64,000 nucleotides of DNA from Agarophyton chilense (GCA_030374765.1 JARGXX010000080.1:744001-808000), one strand, 5' to 3'. Positions 44,101 through 57,833 are shown, counted from the stretch's first letter. Numbers and translations: made by a program. The notes: a model not told the origin generated them from the letters alone.

Positions 44101-45292
44101 TGAGTCTGTCAGCACACCTGACTTGACTGCTAAAGACTCTGAACGACGAGAATCAATATGGCTCTCTAAACCCGCACTGCTTGACTTGAGGCAGAGTGGA
44201 AGGCGCTCTCACTTCATTTCCAATCGGAGAAGTGTTCGATTCACAATTTGTCGAAACCGACTGATCAGTAGAGTGTTCATGAGCTTCACGTAAGGGTTTG
44301 TTAGGAATAATACTGTTTCGAACTGTTTTCCAATGTGATACTGACATGGAGCCTTTCTCGGCAACCACATTTGAACATTAAGTTCTTGACGCTTTTCTTT
44401 TTCTACCGACCTTCATTCTCTCCGGCCTTCCTCGCGACAAGTTCTTCTTAAATAAATCTGTATTCGAGAGAGTAGGAACGCGACAAGTGGAAGCCGCCCT
44501 TTTCTCATCTATTTTCCTCTTCTCTGCTTTCTTCTCTGCTCTGCGGTTGAGAAGCTTACTTTCAACAAACTCATATGCTTCCATCAAATTCTTTGTCGCC
44601 GCCACAAGCTCAAAACCTTCTGATACATCTGCCATTATTCGACGTAATTCGGTTTGAAACTCGTATCTCCAGTTCGAGAAAATCGCTTCCATCTCCTGAA
44701 GAGGACACCAATCATAGTACTAATGCAGAAGATGGGACGCTTCAAACTCATCCCCAATAGCTTTCAACAGTCGTCTAGAGTAGGCCCGACCGCTGCAAGG
44801 GAGTGATGGAATGTGTTCGTTTTCATCCTTTCCCCACGGAGTTGTACTTCTGAATCGCAGGCTCCAAATGTTCTCCGACGTAAATCTTTCCATGCTGAGA
44901 GAGGTCGCTTGGATGGCAGAGTATATCCCTGTTCATTCTGATGTAAACCTCTGCCGGCGTTGAAAGAATCAAAACGTTTGTCAAAAAGGAAGAGAAACAG
45001 TCAAAGCGGCACTGGCGAAACGCGAATAACGCGAACGACAGTTTTCTGCGAATTCCAAGTTCCACCTGTTCATGAGGTTGGATGTCTTTGAACGAAGCAG
45101 AAAGCCAACCTTTTTTCGAAAACGACAGTCAAGCGGTTTTTTTCGCCACCATCTCGTTCACAAGTCCCATGATCTTCGTTATACTATCTAATTACATAAC
45201 AAAACACTCCTCAATAGTGCATCACATGTGGTGGTGTTAAGTATGGACGATTAATTCATTAACCACGTCGTAGTGGTGGCCTTTACCCGGAT
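41186..45292. other. Unassigned stretch upstream of the Tnp2 pseudogene
   Basis: Scattered frames of 60-165 codons on both strands. The longest, 41956-42447 minus (163 codons), has a Lys/Arg-rich start and DPVLLTNQISYDGTLVSTKV, which looks protein-like but was not recognised. 44378-44692 minus (104 codons) is a Lys/Arg-rich helix. They may be decayed parts of the neighbouring transposon. No terminal repeats were found. Confidence 0.35.
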
Positions 45293-48041
45293 ATGATTGG
45301 TTACTTTTGTTGTTCATCAAACTGTCGCTGTCCGTGCCCGCTTGGTAGGGTTGTCAGTAGAGTGAAAGCATACAGACACTATGGAGATGCTCAGAAATTA
45401 GAGAACAGGTTAAACAAGTACCATCCGAGAGTGGTATCCCCTCCGAAAGAAATGAAGGATGATTCATTTTTTGGTGAGATGAAAGTAGATGAGAAAGGCT
45501 TTGTGAATGAAATTGGAGAAAGTAGGGGCTTACAAAAAATGCTTGGGGAGAAGTGGCAACTACAAATGAGAAGGAAGGGGAGGACGAGAGTTTTATGAGT
45601 TTCTCAGGCCCTCAGGTTCGACTTGCACTTGTGAAAACCGATATCATGCCCGCTTCTCATGCTTCCCCATATCGAGAACGCAATTCTTCTGTTTCGGGAG
45701 ATGTGAAGCACATATTTGCTTCCTATTCATCTGAATCCGACGAGGCTCACAGAACTGTTGGCATTGAAAGCGATACGCTGTCACAGCAACCTTCATTAAA
45801 TTATCACTTTGGTATGCGGGACAGTTCGAAGCTGCAGCTTGCGAAAGACGCTTTAAATTTCAAGGAAGGCCTTATAATTCTTCCTTCAATTCTACAGATA
45901 TAAGCGACGACGTTCTTGGTGAGATGAGTTAGGATAGTTTTGAAGAAAATGAAGATCATATACCTCTGCTGGACATGAACAGATTGGCGTTCGAGCGATT
46001 CATGAAGGATCACGCGTTTATAATCGGTTTCGCATTGAAACAAGGACATGTTGCAGTAGAAATGATGGACGACTTGTTCGTCAAAAGATGATCTTTCTAC
46101 AACTCATGGAATGGAGTCTGAATGGCTTTGCTTTGGGAGTCCAACTTGCCGGTTGCAATGCTTCCATTCTGCTCCAGAAGACACAAATCTCTCACTTTCG
46201 ACAGATGTACCAATGCCGAGCGATGCCCACACCCCGCCTGTCGGGAGTTACCCGTCTGTAAATTACATTTTAGTTATATCGCGGTGAAAGATCGAATAAC
46301 TGCTCGGCTTCGAGGCACATCAAGTGGGCCTTCTTTCTTTCAGTTCTACCACAAACAGATCGATGAAAGGGTTGATGCGACAACTCATGAAAAACTAGAA
46401 GATTTCATGTCGGGATCTATATTCAGGAACATCGTGAAGAAGCTTTGCGGTACTAGAAATGTTAGATACGACATATTCCTTTTTCTCTCTACGGATGGTG
46501 TGAATGCGTTCAGGAAAATGGAGTACAGTTAATTTCCTGTAGTGCTGATGATATTGAACTTAGATACTTCCGAACGTTTCAAGGTCAAGAATATGCTTCC
46601 AGTTTCAATCATTCCCGGGCCACAAGCCCCTTCTGATCTTTTCTCTTTCTTATATCCCTTATTAGGCGAATTAGAGGAACTCAAGCAGGGAATCAATGCG
46701 ACAATGTGGGATGGAGTGGAAGGAATAATTCCTTTTCATCTAATTCATGTGCTCGGGGATCTTGCTGCTCTAAAGAAGCTGAAAGGTTTGGAAGGTTACA
46801 ACGGTTTGGTACCTTGCAGGTTCTGCATGATCAGAGGGACTTTTGTTACGGAGAGGAGGCACGTCTACTACCCTCTTTTTGTCCAAGAAGATTTCTCCGG
46901 AGTAGCAGTGCGACGTAGTCTTTGGGATCCGACTGATCTTCACATGCGTACTCTTCTACTATACAGAAGCTCGATTGCGGAGCTCAAAGAGTTGAGAAAC
47001 TCTTCTTCCTATAAAGAATTGAAAAGAAAATGCCAAGATATAGCTGTTGAGTGGCTTGATGTTTGTGAGGTGTTACAAAGACTGGAATTTCTGGAACCCT
47101 TTCACGGATTTCCGATTTACCGTATGCACTTGCTTTTCGAACACGTAACGCCCGTCATGATTTTAATATGGTGTGGAGACTACGGTAAAATTGAAGATAT
47201 CGGGATTCTTCGGGAAAGGAATGCTCACGCAGAACTCAGTAAGCGACTTCTAGAAGCCAGTAGATTTTAAAATAATCGCCTTAGGCGACCTCGCGATCTC
47301 GATAAAAGGGGCAGATAGAAAGCAACGAAGTGTCAAGCTTTTTTCTTGGAGATAAGTCTCATTGTTTTGGATGGTATTTTTCTAGCACATATCATGTCTA
47401 GATGGAGCTACTTCGTTGAACTTTGTAACCTTCAATGACGTTGGAAACTGCTTGAGCAAGATTCTCGACGAATAGGGTATCTTTTGAAGCGCTTCTTCAC
47501 TCATTTCACTTTGATTTACTACAAAGATATTCACGAACGCATCAATCTGTGTAAGTACGTTTACCACTTATTTATTCACCTCGAAGATTCTGTACGAGCA
47601 TGTGGGCCACTTTCCCTTCTGTCACAGTCAGCAATTGAAAACCTTGTTGGAGTCCACAACAGGCGCAGCAATGCGACCGTTACGTTTGTTGAATCGGTTA
47701 TGGAGAAGATAAAGCTGGAGGGAGCTGCACATATGTATTGTTTACAGAGAGGTACTACGGTGCCGTTCGTTGATGAAGAGAGGGAAGAGCTAAGGAATTC
47801 ATTATTCTTTCGAAGTAGCGGTCCAGATCTCAAGGGCTTCTGCTTCCGGCATCCACGAAAAATTCTTTCAATACCTGAGATCTCTAGTGCTACAAGCAGT
47901 GACTTTTTTCAGCTCATTCTCGAATACTACACACTAAATACGAACGTGGCGCTGGAGGTTAATCTTCTTGAGTCGGACAAAATAGTTTCCTGGAGCAGAT
48001 TACTAGACGAAAATGCATACGATGGGTACTGGACTATGTAA
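45293..48041 (+). pseudogene. Tnp2-type (CMC/EnSpm) transposase pseudogene
   Basis: Cut-and-paste transposase relic read in pieces. 45293-45598: Cys cluster and CPLGRVVSRVKAYRHYGDA, an N-terminal zinc-like region. 45553-45903: acidic linker. 46122-46532 then 46542-47270, same phase with a TAA at 46530-46532: FLFLSTDGVNAF, then LNLDTSERFKVKNM, SIIPGPQAPSDLFSFLYPLL and GELEELKQG, the Tnp2 signature, followed by CRFCMIRG. 47484-48041: CKYVYHLFIHLEDSVRACGP, the C-terminal conserved region. It is a different family from Tn1's transposase. No TIRs were identified. Confidence 0.75.
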
Positions 48042-49167
48042 ACTTGCAGTCCTCTGAGCAAAGTGGATGACCGGACTAGAGTTTCATGCTACGCCGCTGG
48101 TAGTTATCAAGGAGAGAAGGAGAAGCACATTGACATGTACTATGGGAAAGTAATACTGTTTCTTGAACAGTTCGTGGATGGCGTTAATCAGTTACTTTGT
48201 CTTGTGGCTTGGACCACAAAAAGGGCTCCAGAAAGGGCTTCATTGACAAATTTACGAAGAGGGAGTTGACTGTGAAGGTTCCGTCTGCACCCTGTATTCG
48301 GTTGAGAGCGTTGATAGGTTATCCAGGCAAATTGCAATTGTGCAACCGGATTTCAAGACAGCAAAGAAGAAACTGTAGAAAAGAACGTAGTTTTTTGACC
48401 CTATGACAAATTTCTACTTGGATATGGTTGCAAACATGACTACGAGTTACAGGATTTATGATTTTTGAGAAAAAGGAATGTGCCCATGTGTTCGTCCGCT
48501 GTCAAGGAATTCTAATTTTTGGAACCCTGAAAAGCTCAGCTGCATTTGATTATGTGTTTTACGGTTCAAATTCTGGCAGTGCCGGCCATAAGAATGACGT
48601 ACGCTCTCTGTTTCTTGCCGTCTGCTGTCTCGTTTCCAGCACGGTGAAGGTTAAAACCCTTGCGACATCTTCTCTCTCTCACTGGGGGGGCTTTTTCCAT
48701 TCGATTTTCTTTCTTCGCAATTTTAGTCAGATTACCGCTCCCTATTGTTACATACGTTAGAATGATGATCATGTCAAAATCTTCACAACTACAGCTCTAG
48801 AGCCTTGGGTAATTTCTGGTGCGTATGCATTTGCATTCATAACATCCTGGAGCTCTTTCATTCATGACGAAAACTTACATTTGATTTTGAATTCATGCCT
48901 GCAGATATCGCGAATTCGAACGTGGAAACCAACTGCACAGGTTAACGTGAAGTGGAAGAGAGATGCAAAGTTCCAATGATGTGATGGATGGAAGGAAAGG
49001 CTGATATGGACTTTAAAAATGTGGCGTCTTGGCGCGGGAAAGATGACTTTCGGAATGCGTTCAGAGGTTATCAAGAAGACTTGGAGGTTAGCGGAGGTAT
49101 GATAAAGAAGATAATGAGTGGATATTGACATTAGGTATGATTACCCTGTGGCAAACTGCAGGGAGAT
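48042..49167. other. Spacer, no gene recognised
   Basis: Frames under about 100 codons; probably the decayed end of the Tnp2 element. A G-run occurs near 48684. Nothing else identified. Confidence 0.35.
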
Positions 49168-49613
49168 TGTGAAGGAGCGATGATAACGGGTGAGCCCTGT
49201 AAGCCGCCGGGCCCTGAGGGAACTGACAGATGCCACGTGGACGTGGTGAACTCCGCTGGACTCATGTATATTATTAGTTTACTTTAATTAGTGTTATAGA
49301 TTAGCATTACAGTACCAGGGAGATCCCAGCGACTCGCCAGTACTATTTACTTGGCTCGAGTGACGCTTCTCCCTTAGAGTAAGGTAGACACCGTTAGGAT
49401 ACTAAATAAACCTCTTTGGTATAATAGTTCCACGCTTTGGTCTTCAAACCATCGTTTCCGTAGCTCCAACCTGTAGGAATATGAAGTAAACGCCAGCCCA
49501 TTGCACCAAGTACTCTGGGAGTGCCTCCGTCAAGGATACGAACCTTAGGACCCGCTCTACCAGGCTACCCCAGGTTGAAACTAGTGCGCTGACCTACCAG
49601 TCATTGCGTTACA
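49168..49613 (+). mobile_element. Solo LTR of family B with GAGAT target duplication
   Basis: 446 bp, TGTGAAGG...GCGTTACA, opposite in orientation to element B. Flanked on both sides by GAGAT (49163-49167 and 49614-49618), a perfect 5-bp duplication. Formed by recombination between the LTRs of a full insertion. Confidence 0.95.
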
Positions 49614-51397
49614 GAGATACATACTATGGCCGAAGATCGCGGGATGGACTACGTTTTGAACACTGGGTTTGGAATCAGGCTTCCGGAAGTCTGCCATGAC
49701 CCTTTTAGTGAAGATTGTAGGAGCTAGGTTGCATATCCTTTTCGTCTCTCGAATGCTGAAATCCAAATCTTCTCAATATCTTCGAAAGGAAACTAGAGAT
49801 CCGTGCTTAATTGCTTTAATGATTTCTTTTGTTTATTGTTTGCGCTTTCATATTGTTTTACAAACAGGTTAGAAAGGGATTCAACTCTATCATCGTTTTA
49901 GGGCCTTTGGCATCACCACGAAAGTCTATGTGTGTCTCCGAGTTTTTGCACGGATGGATCTTGAACTCCAGTACTGATCATCGGCAGGTACGTTCTCATT
50001 TATGTGAGTTTCGCATTGCTCTATCTTCTGACTCTTCTAACTGCAGTCCATTCTTTCTGAATCTTGACCCATTAAACATGGACTTTCGCATTGGGATGCA
50101 TTGCGATCCAATTTACTGGAGAGCAGAATGATTATATACCAGTGAGCTCGCCGTATAGTCTCTTGCTAGAATCCTTTTTTATGCTTCAGATCAGTTGTGT
50201 GGGCATTCGATTCTCTCGAACTGCTAATCTTTTCTGGGCCTTTGGGCCTATGGCCAAGAGATGACACAATACGAGCCTTCTTCTGTACTTCGTGGCATGC
50301 TTCCGTGCAACTATGAACCTGCATCTGATTAAAAGCCCTACCTACTCCCCTGAACATGATGTCGCGAAGATTTGTCAGTGGTGTTTATTGTTGGTTTCTT
50401 TAACCAGATGGAATTGGGCCCTCTCTCTCTCTTACTCGTCTCTTTCTTCTACTTCTCAATGATGCAGATATTTGCCCTCCGCTGCGATTCGATCGCTGTA
50501 GAAAGTGCTAAGAATCAAGGATCTCATATTTCTGTCTTCTTCTCAAATCTCAGTGAGTACAATATATTGATAACCATACTGCGTACGATTCGAATTAAAT
50601 CTCTGACGTTTTCCCGTAGCTAGTAATTGTGACGCTTGGAATTAAGATGGATGTTGTGTTTGTCTCGAGGACTTGTAAGTTGGTGCCGTGCTTGGAAGTG
50701 GGTTTGCATTCAAGCGACTTCAACGAAATAAGGGGTTGGTTTTCTTGGGCGCATAGAGTACGCTAACGTCTGTATCTTGTTTCACCTTTGGAATTAATAC
50801 AATGCTGCTGAAGTTGAGGTAACTGACATTTTCTTTTCATTCACGAACAATTTAGAATATTTCCTGGCGCCTAAGATTGGAAGTTTTAGGGGGAAACCGA
50901 GTGCGAATGTGCGAGGGTGTGCGTTCAATTGGATTTACATAGGTCAAGGGGACCAAAATGGATTGGAATGGCTGTTGGTATAAGGTGAAAGAGCGGGCAG
51001 ATACCATGTACACTGTGAGTTTATATTGAAGCAATGTTTGTTGACCGATAATTAGAATCTTATTGAGAATCAGATGTCTCGTCATTTGTATTGATATATA
51101 TGTTCTGTACGAATTCGTGAAGAACTCCTTAGGAGATGCACAGAACATTCTGTTTGAGTTCGATAAAACGGCAGTATAACTTATTGGAGTCATGACGGTT
51201 GTAATGTGAGCGTCAGTAGACTGTCCTTGAAACTTCAGTCACCGCTAATGGTTCGCCTACTCCATGAAATGTAACCGAAAGTTCGCTTACCTTCTCCATG
51301 ACATATTTCTTACAAAAGAATGATGTGATGATTAGCTGTAAATTTGGAGAACCAGAAATTTTAATTTCATTATCAATCAAATTAAGTGCTCGTTTGA
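49614..51397. other. Spacer, no gene recognised
   Basis: AT-moderate sequence with frames up to 113 codons (50852-51193 minus), none recognised. It may include the decayed pol of the gag relic at 51398-52941, but no RT or integrase motif was seen. Confidence 0.35.
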
Positions 51398-52941
51398 TTA
51401 AAAACTTAAAGAAGTTTTAATGAAAATTCCATGACAGGGTTCTGTGTGGGATTGTGGGGGTATCTTATGCGGACGGTACATGAAGCGACGGCCGCCCATT
51501 GCCCTAAGGGCTTCTTCGTCTTGATACTCTGAGTTTGGGAGGTTCGCTGTGGGTACGAATGAGTCAGAATATTCCATTAAGTAATCCGTTTTCTCAATCG
51601 GACTATTACTTACAGGGTCCAATGGAGAATCTCAGGAATCCACTGAAGATTCGAGCAGTAGCTGTTTTCCGCGCGGATCGACACATGCGGAGCTCATCTC
51701 CTTAGCTCTAGAGGTAACAATAGCCACTGAGCGGTAGGGATTCCCACGCGCTCTTAGCGCATTCCCATCAGATTATCCATATTGCACTTACTCTAAAAAG
51801 GAGACCTTTACATTCTTTTCTCTGTATCGAGCTACCACAGATGTCATACTCGGAACCAACTCGTCGTTGTAAAAGTTGATCTGGTCTTCCATCGAGTGGA
51901 TGTTACCGCACTTAACTGAAGCTTCGTAAAGCCTTCAGTTGTAAACAGCTTCGCCCTTAGCAGAATTTTGGGTTATATCCGTTAGTTATATGATGGTCTG
52001 ACGTATCACTATTGAAGTCGCGTAACTGCACAGCAAGTACCGCACCGCCTCTGAACAGGAGGTAACGCTGCACTAATCGACTGTCAAAGATCCGCAAATG
52101 GAACAATATTGCTCCAAAGAGAAGCCTCTCAGGATGTGTGGTGAAGTCACAAATGCATGTGGTTCACTTATCTTTAAGGTGTCTGCTTCGGCAAAGAACC
52201 GACTCAGAAACTTGATCACGAGAATGAGGGTTTCTCTATCAAAGGTCAAATAAAAAAAGATGTTCTGCAATCGCTCAATGTGGTCCTTCACCTTTGCAGT
52301 TTCGCATCCTGAGCGCTTTTTTCTCCTCACCTTTCGACGGTTATACGTGTAATTCAGGATCCACCAATGCAGTAGATTTTGGCACGGGAGCACCTTAAAA
52401 CCTCCGTACGGTGAGCCATTCTTTCTCATTAACCACGAAGTCGTGTTCTTATTCCCAGATCGGGACCTTTGATGGCCGTCACCACTGTGGTCGTCCCCTC
52501 ACTTAACTGAATCATCAGAATCATCAGTACTAGAGCTGTCATCTTCTATACTTGACGAATCATCGTTCCAATCCCGAGCGGACTTTCGCTTCTTCCGTTC
52601 TGACATCGACCTTTTTGAACGGTTTTCCCTCGAGAAAGCTCTATCCTCTTCCAGTGAGACTGATTTTACAGCAGTATGCGCATGCACTGCCGCCCCCAGG
52701 CATTCTGAAAGAGGTTTATCTCGAGTAGGAACTCTTTAACGTCCACGGTAAAGCCGTGTAGTGCATTAAACGTATTCCCGTTCATTTCCAATAAATGGTT
52801 TACATCCCCATGTAGGGTTTTGACTGATGAAAATATCTGCTCCTGGTCATCCTTACAAACAAGTGCTTGTTGAGCACGGCGTAACTGTTCGACATTCGAA
52901 ACCAGAGCATTAATCTGCGATTCCAACTCATATATGTGCAT
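51398..52941 (-). pseudogene. Degraded Ty3/gypsy gag (element D)
   Basis: Colinear with gag of element A in broken frames. 52666-52941: ELESQINALVSNVEQL and TLHGDVNHLLEMNG, the coiled-coil region. 52499-52687: basic then acidic Ser tract (DDSSSIEDDSSSTDDSDDS). 52073-52429: KVKDHIERLQN ... LVIKFLSRFFAEADTLKISE, the gag core. Near 52070-51800 the reading EAVRYLLCSYAT follows, and 51398-51622 is the C-terminal part. No knuckle, LTR or pol was found. Older than A and B. Confidence 0.7.
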
Positions 52942-54693
52942 ACGCTAAGTGTTGGACTCAAACATGAGACGAAACACTTCCCTGCGTAAACTATCCTCTT
53001 ATCTAGGTCTGATGACCCCAGGGTCAACATCGGCTTCTGTGGTGGGCTCGACCACCACTACCACAAGGGCCAGTACATCAAAGATATCTCGTTCTTCACT
53101 CGCCGAACGGGAACGGGACATCGCTTGATGATACAGCCGCACACCGGATTCAAAATATGAGGCGAGTCTCGGTGGGGGGGGGGGGGGCGATTTCGCAAGA
53201 CCGGGGCTTTAAGTACTCGAATGGATTTGGATCTTCGGCATCCTAGACAAAACCTAAGTCCAGCTCCGAACGAAATGGTGTCTTCGAATTCTTCACCACG
53301 CGTTGAAACACGAATAATTCCGAAATTGGCGGATTTGGTTTGACAACCGATAACAAGAGTACGATTCAACTTATTCCCAATATCCGTATCGACTCCACGT
53401 TTCAAGACGAAAAATTCAGTGCAACTGACCGCAGTGGTTGTAAGTCCGGAGACCACTTCTAGTATCCGCTCTTTCGCTAAAAGTAGACACCTGGGGCAGA
53501 GCCCAGACGGCCGATGTGATGCTTGCGGCTAAGAGAAAAGGTGTGATAGAGTTACAACACCAACGATCTGAAAGTGGGTTGTAAGGCCACTACTCGCCCG
53601 CGAGGGTGAACAGGGCATTGTAAAATGCGGTAAGGACGTGGTAAACGAGGCGGCCAAAGAACTTTTTATGGACTGACTCTCTATTATAGTTCGTTTGTAT
53701 ATCCGGTTGAGGAGTACCAAGCGGGGAACAGAAGGTTCATGGTACCCATGTTTTCTCTTTTACTTGGATTTGGACAACGCTGCAACTGAAGACGTACCAG
53801 CTTGTTCTCTGTATTATACTTCATTATGATCAAATTTGATCGAGGCATTCAAATCTCCTAATGGGTTGCTGTAGGAAAATGGACGAAGAAACGCAGAACT
53901 GAGCTGACGAGGTTTAGCATCGTGAAGGAATAGACTACAGTCCCCGAATATTGAAATGCAACAACTTAACCATCCTTGTCTGGTACGCCAGCGACCTTGT
54001 GTAGTAATTGACCAGTGTGGCTGAAAAGCTTTTATTTTTATTGCAATAAATACACAACCATACCCTAATGTCCCTTTTAAACATTAAGAGTGAGCCTAAA
54101 ACAATACCTGCACCAATTTACATACCCTGAAATTACAGCACGCAGAAACATGTCACAATCTCACAAAAGTCGTTTATAAGTACTTTTAAGCATCATTTTT
54201 TGTATCTAATGCAGAATCTATTTGACAATATTGTAGAGTTTAAGTAAACACTCTGACCCAATTCATTGCCACACTTTTTTAATTGTTTTTTTAACTATTC
54301 TGCAGTTAAAACTGTTTTTATACATAATGAACGTTTATAGCCATCGTTTTCTACAACTTGTGGATGTCATTGAAATAATAATACGTTTCCCATCACGATA
54401 GAGGTCGTAAATGATGCCATAGAAGCAAATTACAAGTGTGACGAGCAGTACAAATAGAAGGGGATTCCTGTTGAAAAACGCAAATATGAGAATCTTTAAA
54501 CACCAAAAGAAGGTCTTTATTTACCAATGAAAGCAGTATTTTTCGTTATATTGATCACCACTTGTAAAAATGAGCTTAAAAACATCATCACAGTATTGGA
54601 TTACCACAATCAGAATTGAGGGACAAGTATGATGTTTTGTAAAGTATATAAGTATGTTTCTATTCAAATCGTTTCACAAATATGAGACATTTT
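52942..54693. other. Spacer with a 14-base G run
   Basis: 53058-53456 (minus) is an open frame of 132 codons without recognisable domain, perhaps leader sequence of element D. A run of 14 G lies at 53174-53187. 54000-54690 is AT-rich and featureless. Confidence 0.35.
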
Positions 54694-55561
54694 TGTAAAG
54701 CAATGACTGGTGGGTCAGCGTACTCGTCTCAACCTGAGGTAGCGTGATAGAGTGGGTCGTAGGGTTCGTATCCTTGACGGCGACACTCCCAGAGAACTTG
54801 GTGCAATGGGCTGGTATTTACTGCGCAGTCCTACAGGTAGGAGCTACGGAAACGATGGCTTGAAGAACGATTGGTGGAAGTAATGTACCAAAGGGCGTAA
54901 TTTAGTATCCTAATGGTGTCTACCGTACTCAAAGAGAGAAGCGTCACTCGAGCCATGTCAATAGCAATTGCGAGGCGCTGGCATCTCTCTGGCACTGTAA
55001 TGCTAATCTATTACACAAATGAAAAAAAAATCTGAATGACTCCAGGCGTGGTCGGCCATTCCACGTGGCGTCTGTGAGATACGTCAGGCCCCGACGGCAT
55101 ACAAAACTCAAACGTATCGTTTCTCCTTAACATACCTCCGTCCTTAAGATTTGACCGTCACGGCGAAGTCCAGATTACCTCATGATTGACTCAGGAGGAC
55201 GTGAGCGCTTAGATGCTCCCATTACCATTAGGCGCGAAGGGACGTCGCGTCGCCGTCACCTACAAGGGTACGAGGTAGCTTGAGCTGACCATTGGCGCTG
55301 GGGTGGCAATCAATTTGCCTAAGGACTGAAACTCAAGCGTACCGTGAGCGCTAGCCGTAGGTGCATCGCATGCGCATTCTTCGTGTAGCGTTGGCGAGAT
55401 GGTCTCTTGGCTTCTTCTCCCCTGACAGTCATTGGGGCCTTTCTTAGTCTCCGCTATTCCTTTGGTGACCCTCTGCGCTTCGTCCACCTTGTTTTACGTC
55501 TGCGAGATACCTCAGGCCCCGATGGCTTACCGGACTCAATCGTTATCATTGCTCCTTCACA
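54694..55561 (-). mobile_element. Recombined derivative of family B
   Basis: In minus orientation it has a short 5' LTR start (55561 down to about 55500), then the internal 3' region also present at 22880-23220, then a nearly full 3' LTR (about 55125 to 54694). Flanks ATTTT and ATTAT differ at one of five bases, fitting an aged target duplication. All coding sequence is lost. LTR divergence is much higher than in element B. Confidence 0.75.
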
Positions 55562-56179
55562 ATTATCTTATTTCTCAATATCAAACTTCTTCAAAACACT
55601 AAGAACCATTTTTCTTCTAGTAGAAATCTCTCTTGTGATATGTAGGCGTGCGCATTCATTACGCTTATTATATGATCCTGCTTCATTCTTGAAACTTTTT
55701 AAAAGAATAAAGTACCAACCATTGGGAGCTTTACACTAATACACTGAATAAGTCAACCACCCGACGTTCAATAAGATTTTTTCTATCAGCTCAAAAACGC
55801 AGTTGTCTTTAGTCGCATTCAGTTTCATTAGTAGCGTACGGCTTTTGCCAATATGCTGAGAGCAGTTTGTGACGTTTCTACGAAAATGTTTTGTCTAAAG
55901 CGCTTCAAAAATCTGCATATTGTAAAGCAGAATCTGTTGAGCTTGTATGCAATGTTCTGAATAGACATTGTTTACTACGAAAAGAACAGATCTGGTTTAT
56001 TTCGATTTCAAAGGTACAATGGTGTGCAAAATTATAAAAAAAGTTCTGTGAACCTGGTCTGTAGGGCCCAAAACGAAGAATGGTAATTCTTGAACACAGT
56101 AAAAGTCCGAAACAGGGTGAAAACAAGATTTTTGAACTTTTTCTACTAAAAAGCGCACCTGAGAAACGGCATCTACATA
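55562..56179. other. AT-rich spacer
   Basis: No gene recognised. It may contain the 3' end of the Tc1/mariner element that follows; no inverted repeat could be paired. Confidence 0.35.
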
Positions 56180-57254
56180 AAAACATAAAATGCCCGCGTC
56201 ACCAGTAAAAGAACGATATTCCATTTATTGCACAGCAGAACAGAAAACGAGTTGTAACAGTTTTTTCTTCCTATTATCTCTAATTGCAGCCATGCATGGA
56301 CCTGGCATGCTTTTAGAAAGAATAGTGAGCATATTTGTGTCTGTTTTTGCTCAATCATCACAAAACACCTGTTTGATCTCTTCTTTTGAATCAAACTGCC
56401 GACTATTAGAATACACCTTGTAATCCGAAATAATCCAAAGATTCTCGATAACAGTTAAATCGGGTGAGTATGCAGACCATTCCAACAGCTCAATCTTTTC
56501 TTAAGTAAGCAAAGCTTTGGAGTACCCAGATACATGAATGGGAGCATTGTATTGCTGAAATATGAGTTCTTCTATGTGATATTCGTCGACTTAAGGTAGA
56601 AACTTTGGCTTCAGAATTTCTACATAATTTTCCGAATTAGTATTACCATCAATAAAAACGAAAGTTCCTTTAGAATAACGACAAAATCATGCCCAAATCA
56701 TTAGTAAAAATCCTCTGTTCTTCCTCTTAGATAACACTTGTACATCATGACGTAAATCATGTTAGTAATGACTTCATCTGTCTGGAGTATCACCGTTAAA
56801 TTTTTTGCCTTCACTCAGTACAACCATTTTCCGTTTCTGAGGATAAAATTGATTGTCATAACTAGCCCATGCAAGACACGCCATTCGATGATATTTGTTT
56901 TTCAACTGTTGTTGTTTTTTCTTTTTGTACTCGAAAATATTAAAACAATAAATAGACATAGTCACAGTAACAAGGGAAAACATCAGAATAAGATTCTTTT
57001 CTAGAACTGAAGCTGAGCACCATTGCTTAGAAATCACCTTACTCTGTCGGGTATCATTAATGTGAAATGTGGGGCCTTCCCTTCCTTTTATTCATCACTC
57101 CTATGCTGTAACGCTTCAAACATTGGTATACAGCTGTTTTTGAGCGACTTAGATGAGCTTCTTTGCTTTTTGGGAACAAATTGGCCCCATGCCGTTCTAT
57201 TATTTGACCACCAAGAGTTCTAATAAGTTCTATACACTTCAGAATTATTTCCAA
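56180..57254 (-). pseudogene. Tc1/mariner-like transposase pseudogene
   Basis: About 345 codons long, the family's usual size. 57057-57254 holds a helix-turn-helix (LSRSKTAVYQCLKRY) and GRP linker. 56774-57037 includes WASYDNQFYPQKRKMVVLSE then KKFN, the first catalytic strand region, with the Asp apparently lost. The middle reads IWA ... FIDGNTNSENYVEIL in a frame with stops. Next are QYNAPIH (for the usual D-NAPxH) and SAYSPDLTVIENLW, the third catalytic region. The C-terminus is LSKSMPGPCMAAIRDN. Several stops and lost catalytic residues show it is dead. Confidence 0.8.
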
Positions 57255-57625
57255 CGTTTAAGGAATGTTTAACATGTCTACATCCACGTAGAAAAATAAC
57301 TTGTAGTACACATGCGCAATTAATACTGTTTTATGTAGGTGTCACAATGATGCACGTGTTTTTTGAAATCGTTCTCATATTTATGCACTGTTGCCGAGAC
57401 AGTGCGTTCGAAAATGTAACAAATGTATACATTTTGGGCTTACAATAAATGAAAATTGTTTATTGATGATGTATAAGCTTGCTATCTTCTGAAGCTTTTC
57501 TTAAAACTCGCTCTCAGAAGCTCTCATTTGTTCAATTAACACACTGTTCTTATGTTTTTTCATACCACTGTAAGTGGTGTACGGTGTAGATAGTTTAGCA
57601 TCTGTGTAAAAAATATATTTGCCAT
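57255..57625. other. Spacer left of Tn1 copy 2
   Basis: AT-rich, no gene seen. It ends GCCAT at the boundary of the copy 2 terminal repeat; AT would be the expected 2-bp duplication, but the other end is outside the window. Confidence 0.4.
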
Positions 57626-57833
57626 CGTCTGTGTTCTCGGAATGCTAGATAAGTGTGCTAGATAGCTAGTTCTGTAAATAAAAAGCCAAAAAATCTAAGA
57701 ATTTTGCAGATTGCGCTAGTTCGGCACCTGAAAAAAAAAATTTTTGGAATTAAGAACTCCATGCATCTTAGTGTTTTGACCACTTGATGCACTTTAATCT
57801 GCATTTGCAGTTTACTGGTCACTTTTGACCGCT

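Noticed and set aside
53174-53187. Poly-G run as a telomere or G-quadruplex feature
   Set aside because: A single 14-base homopolymer with no repeat unit around it; more likely a homopolymer expansion or sequencing artefact.
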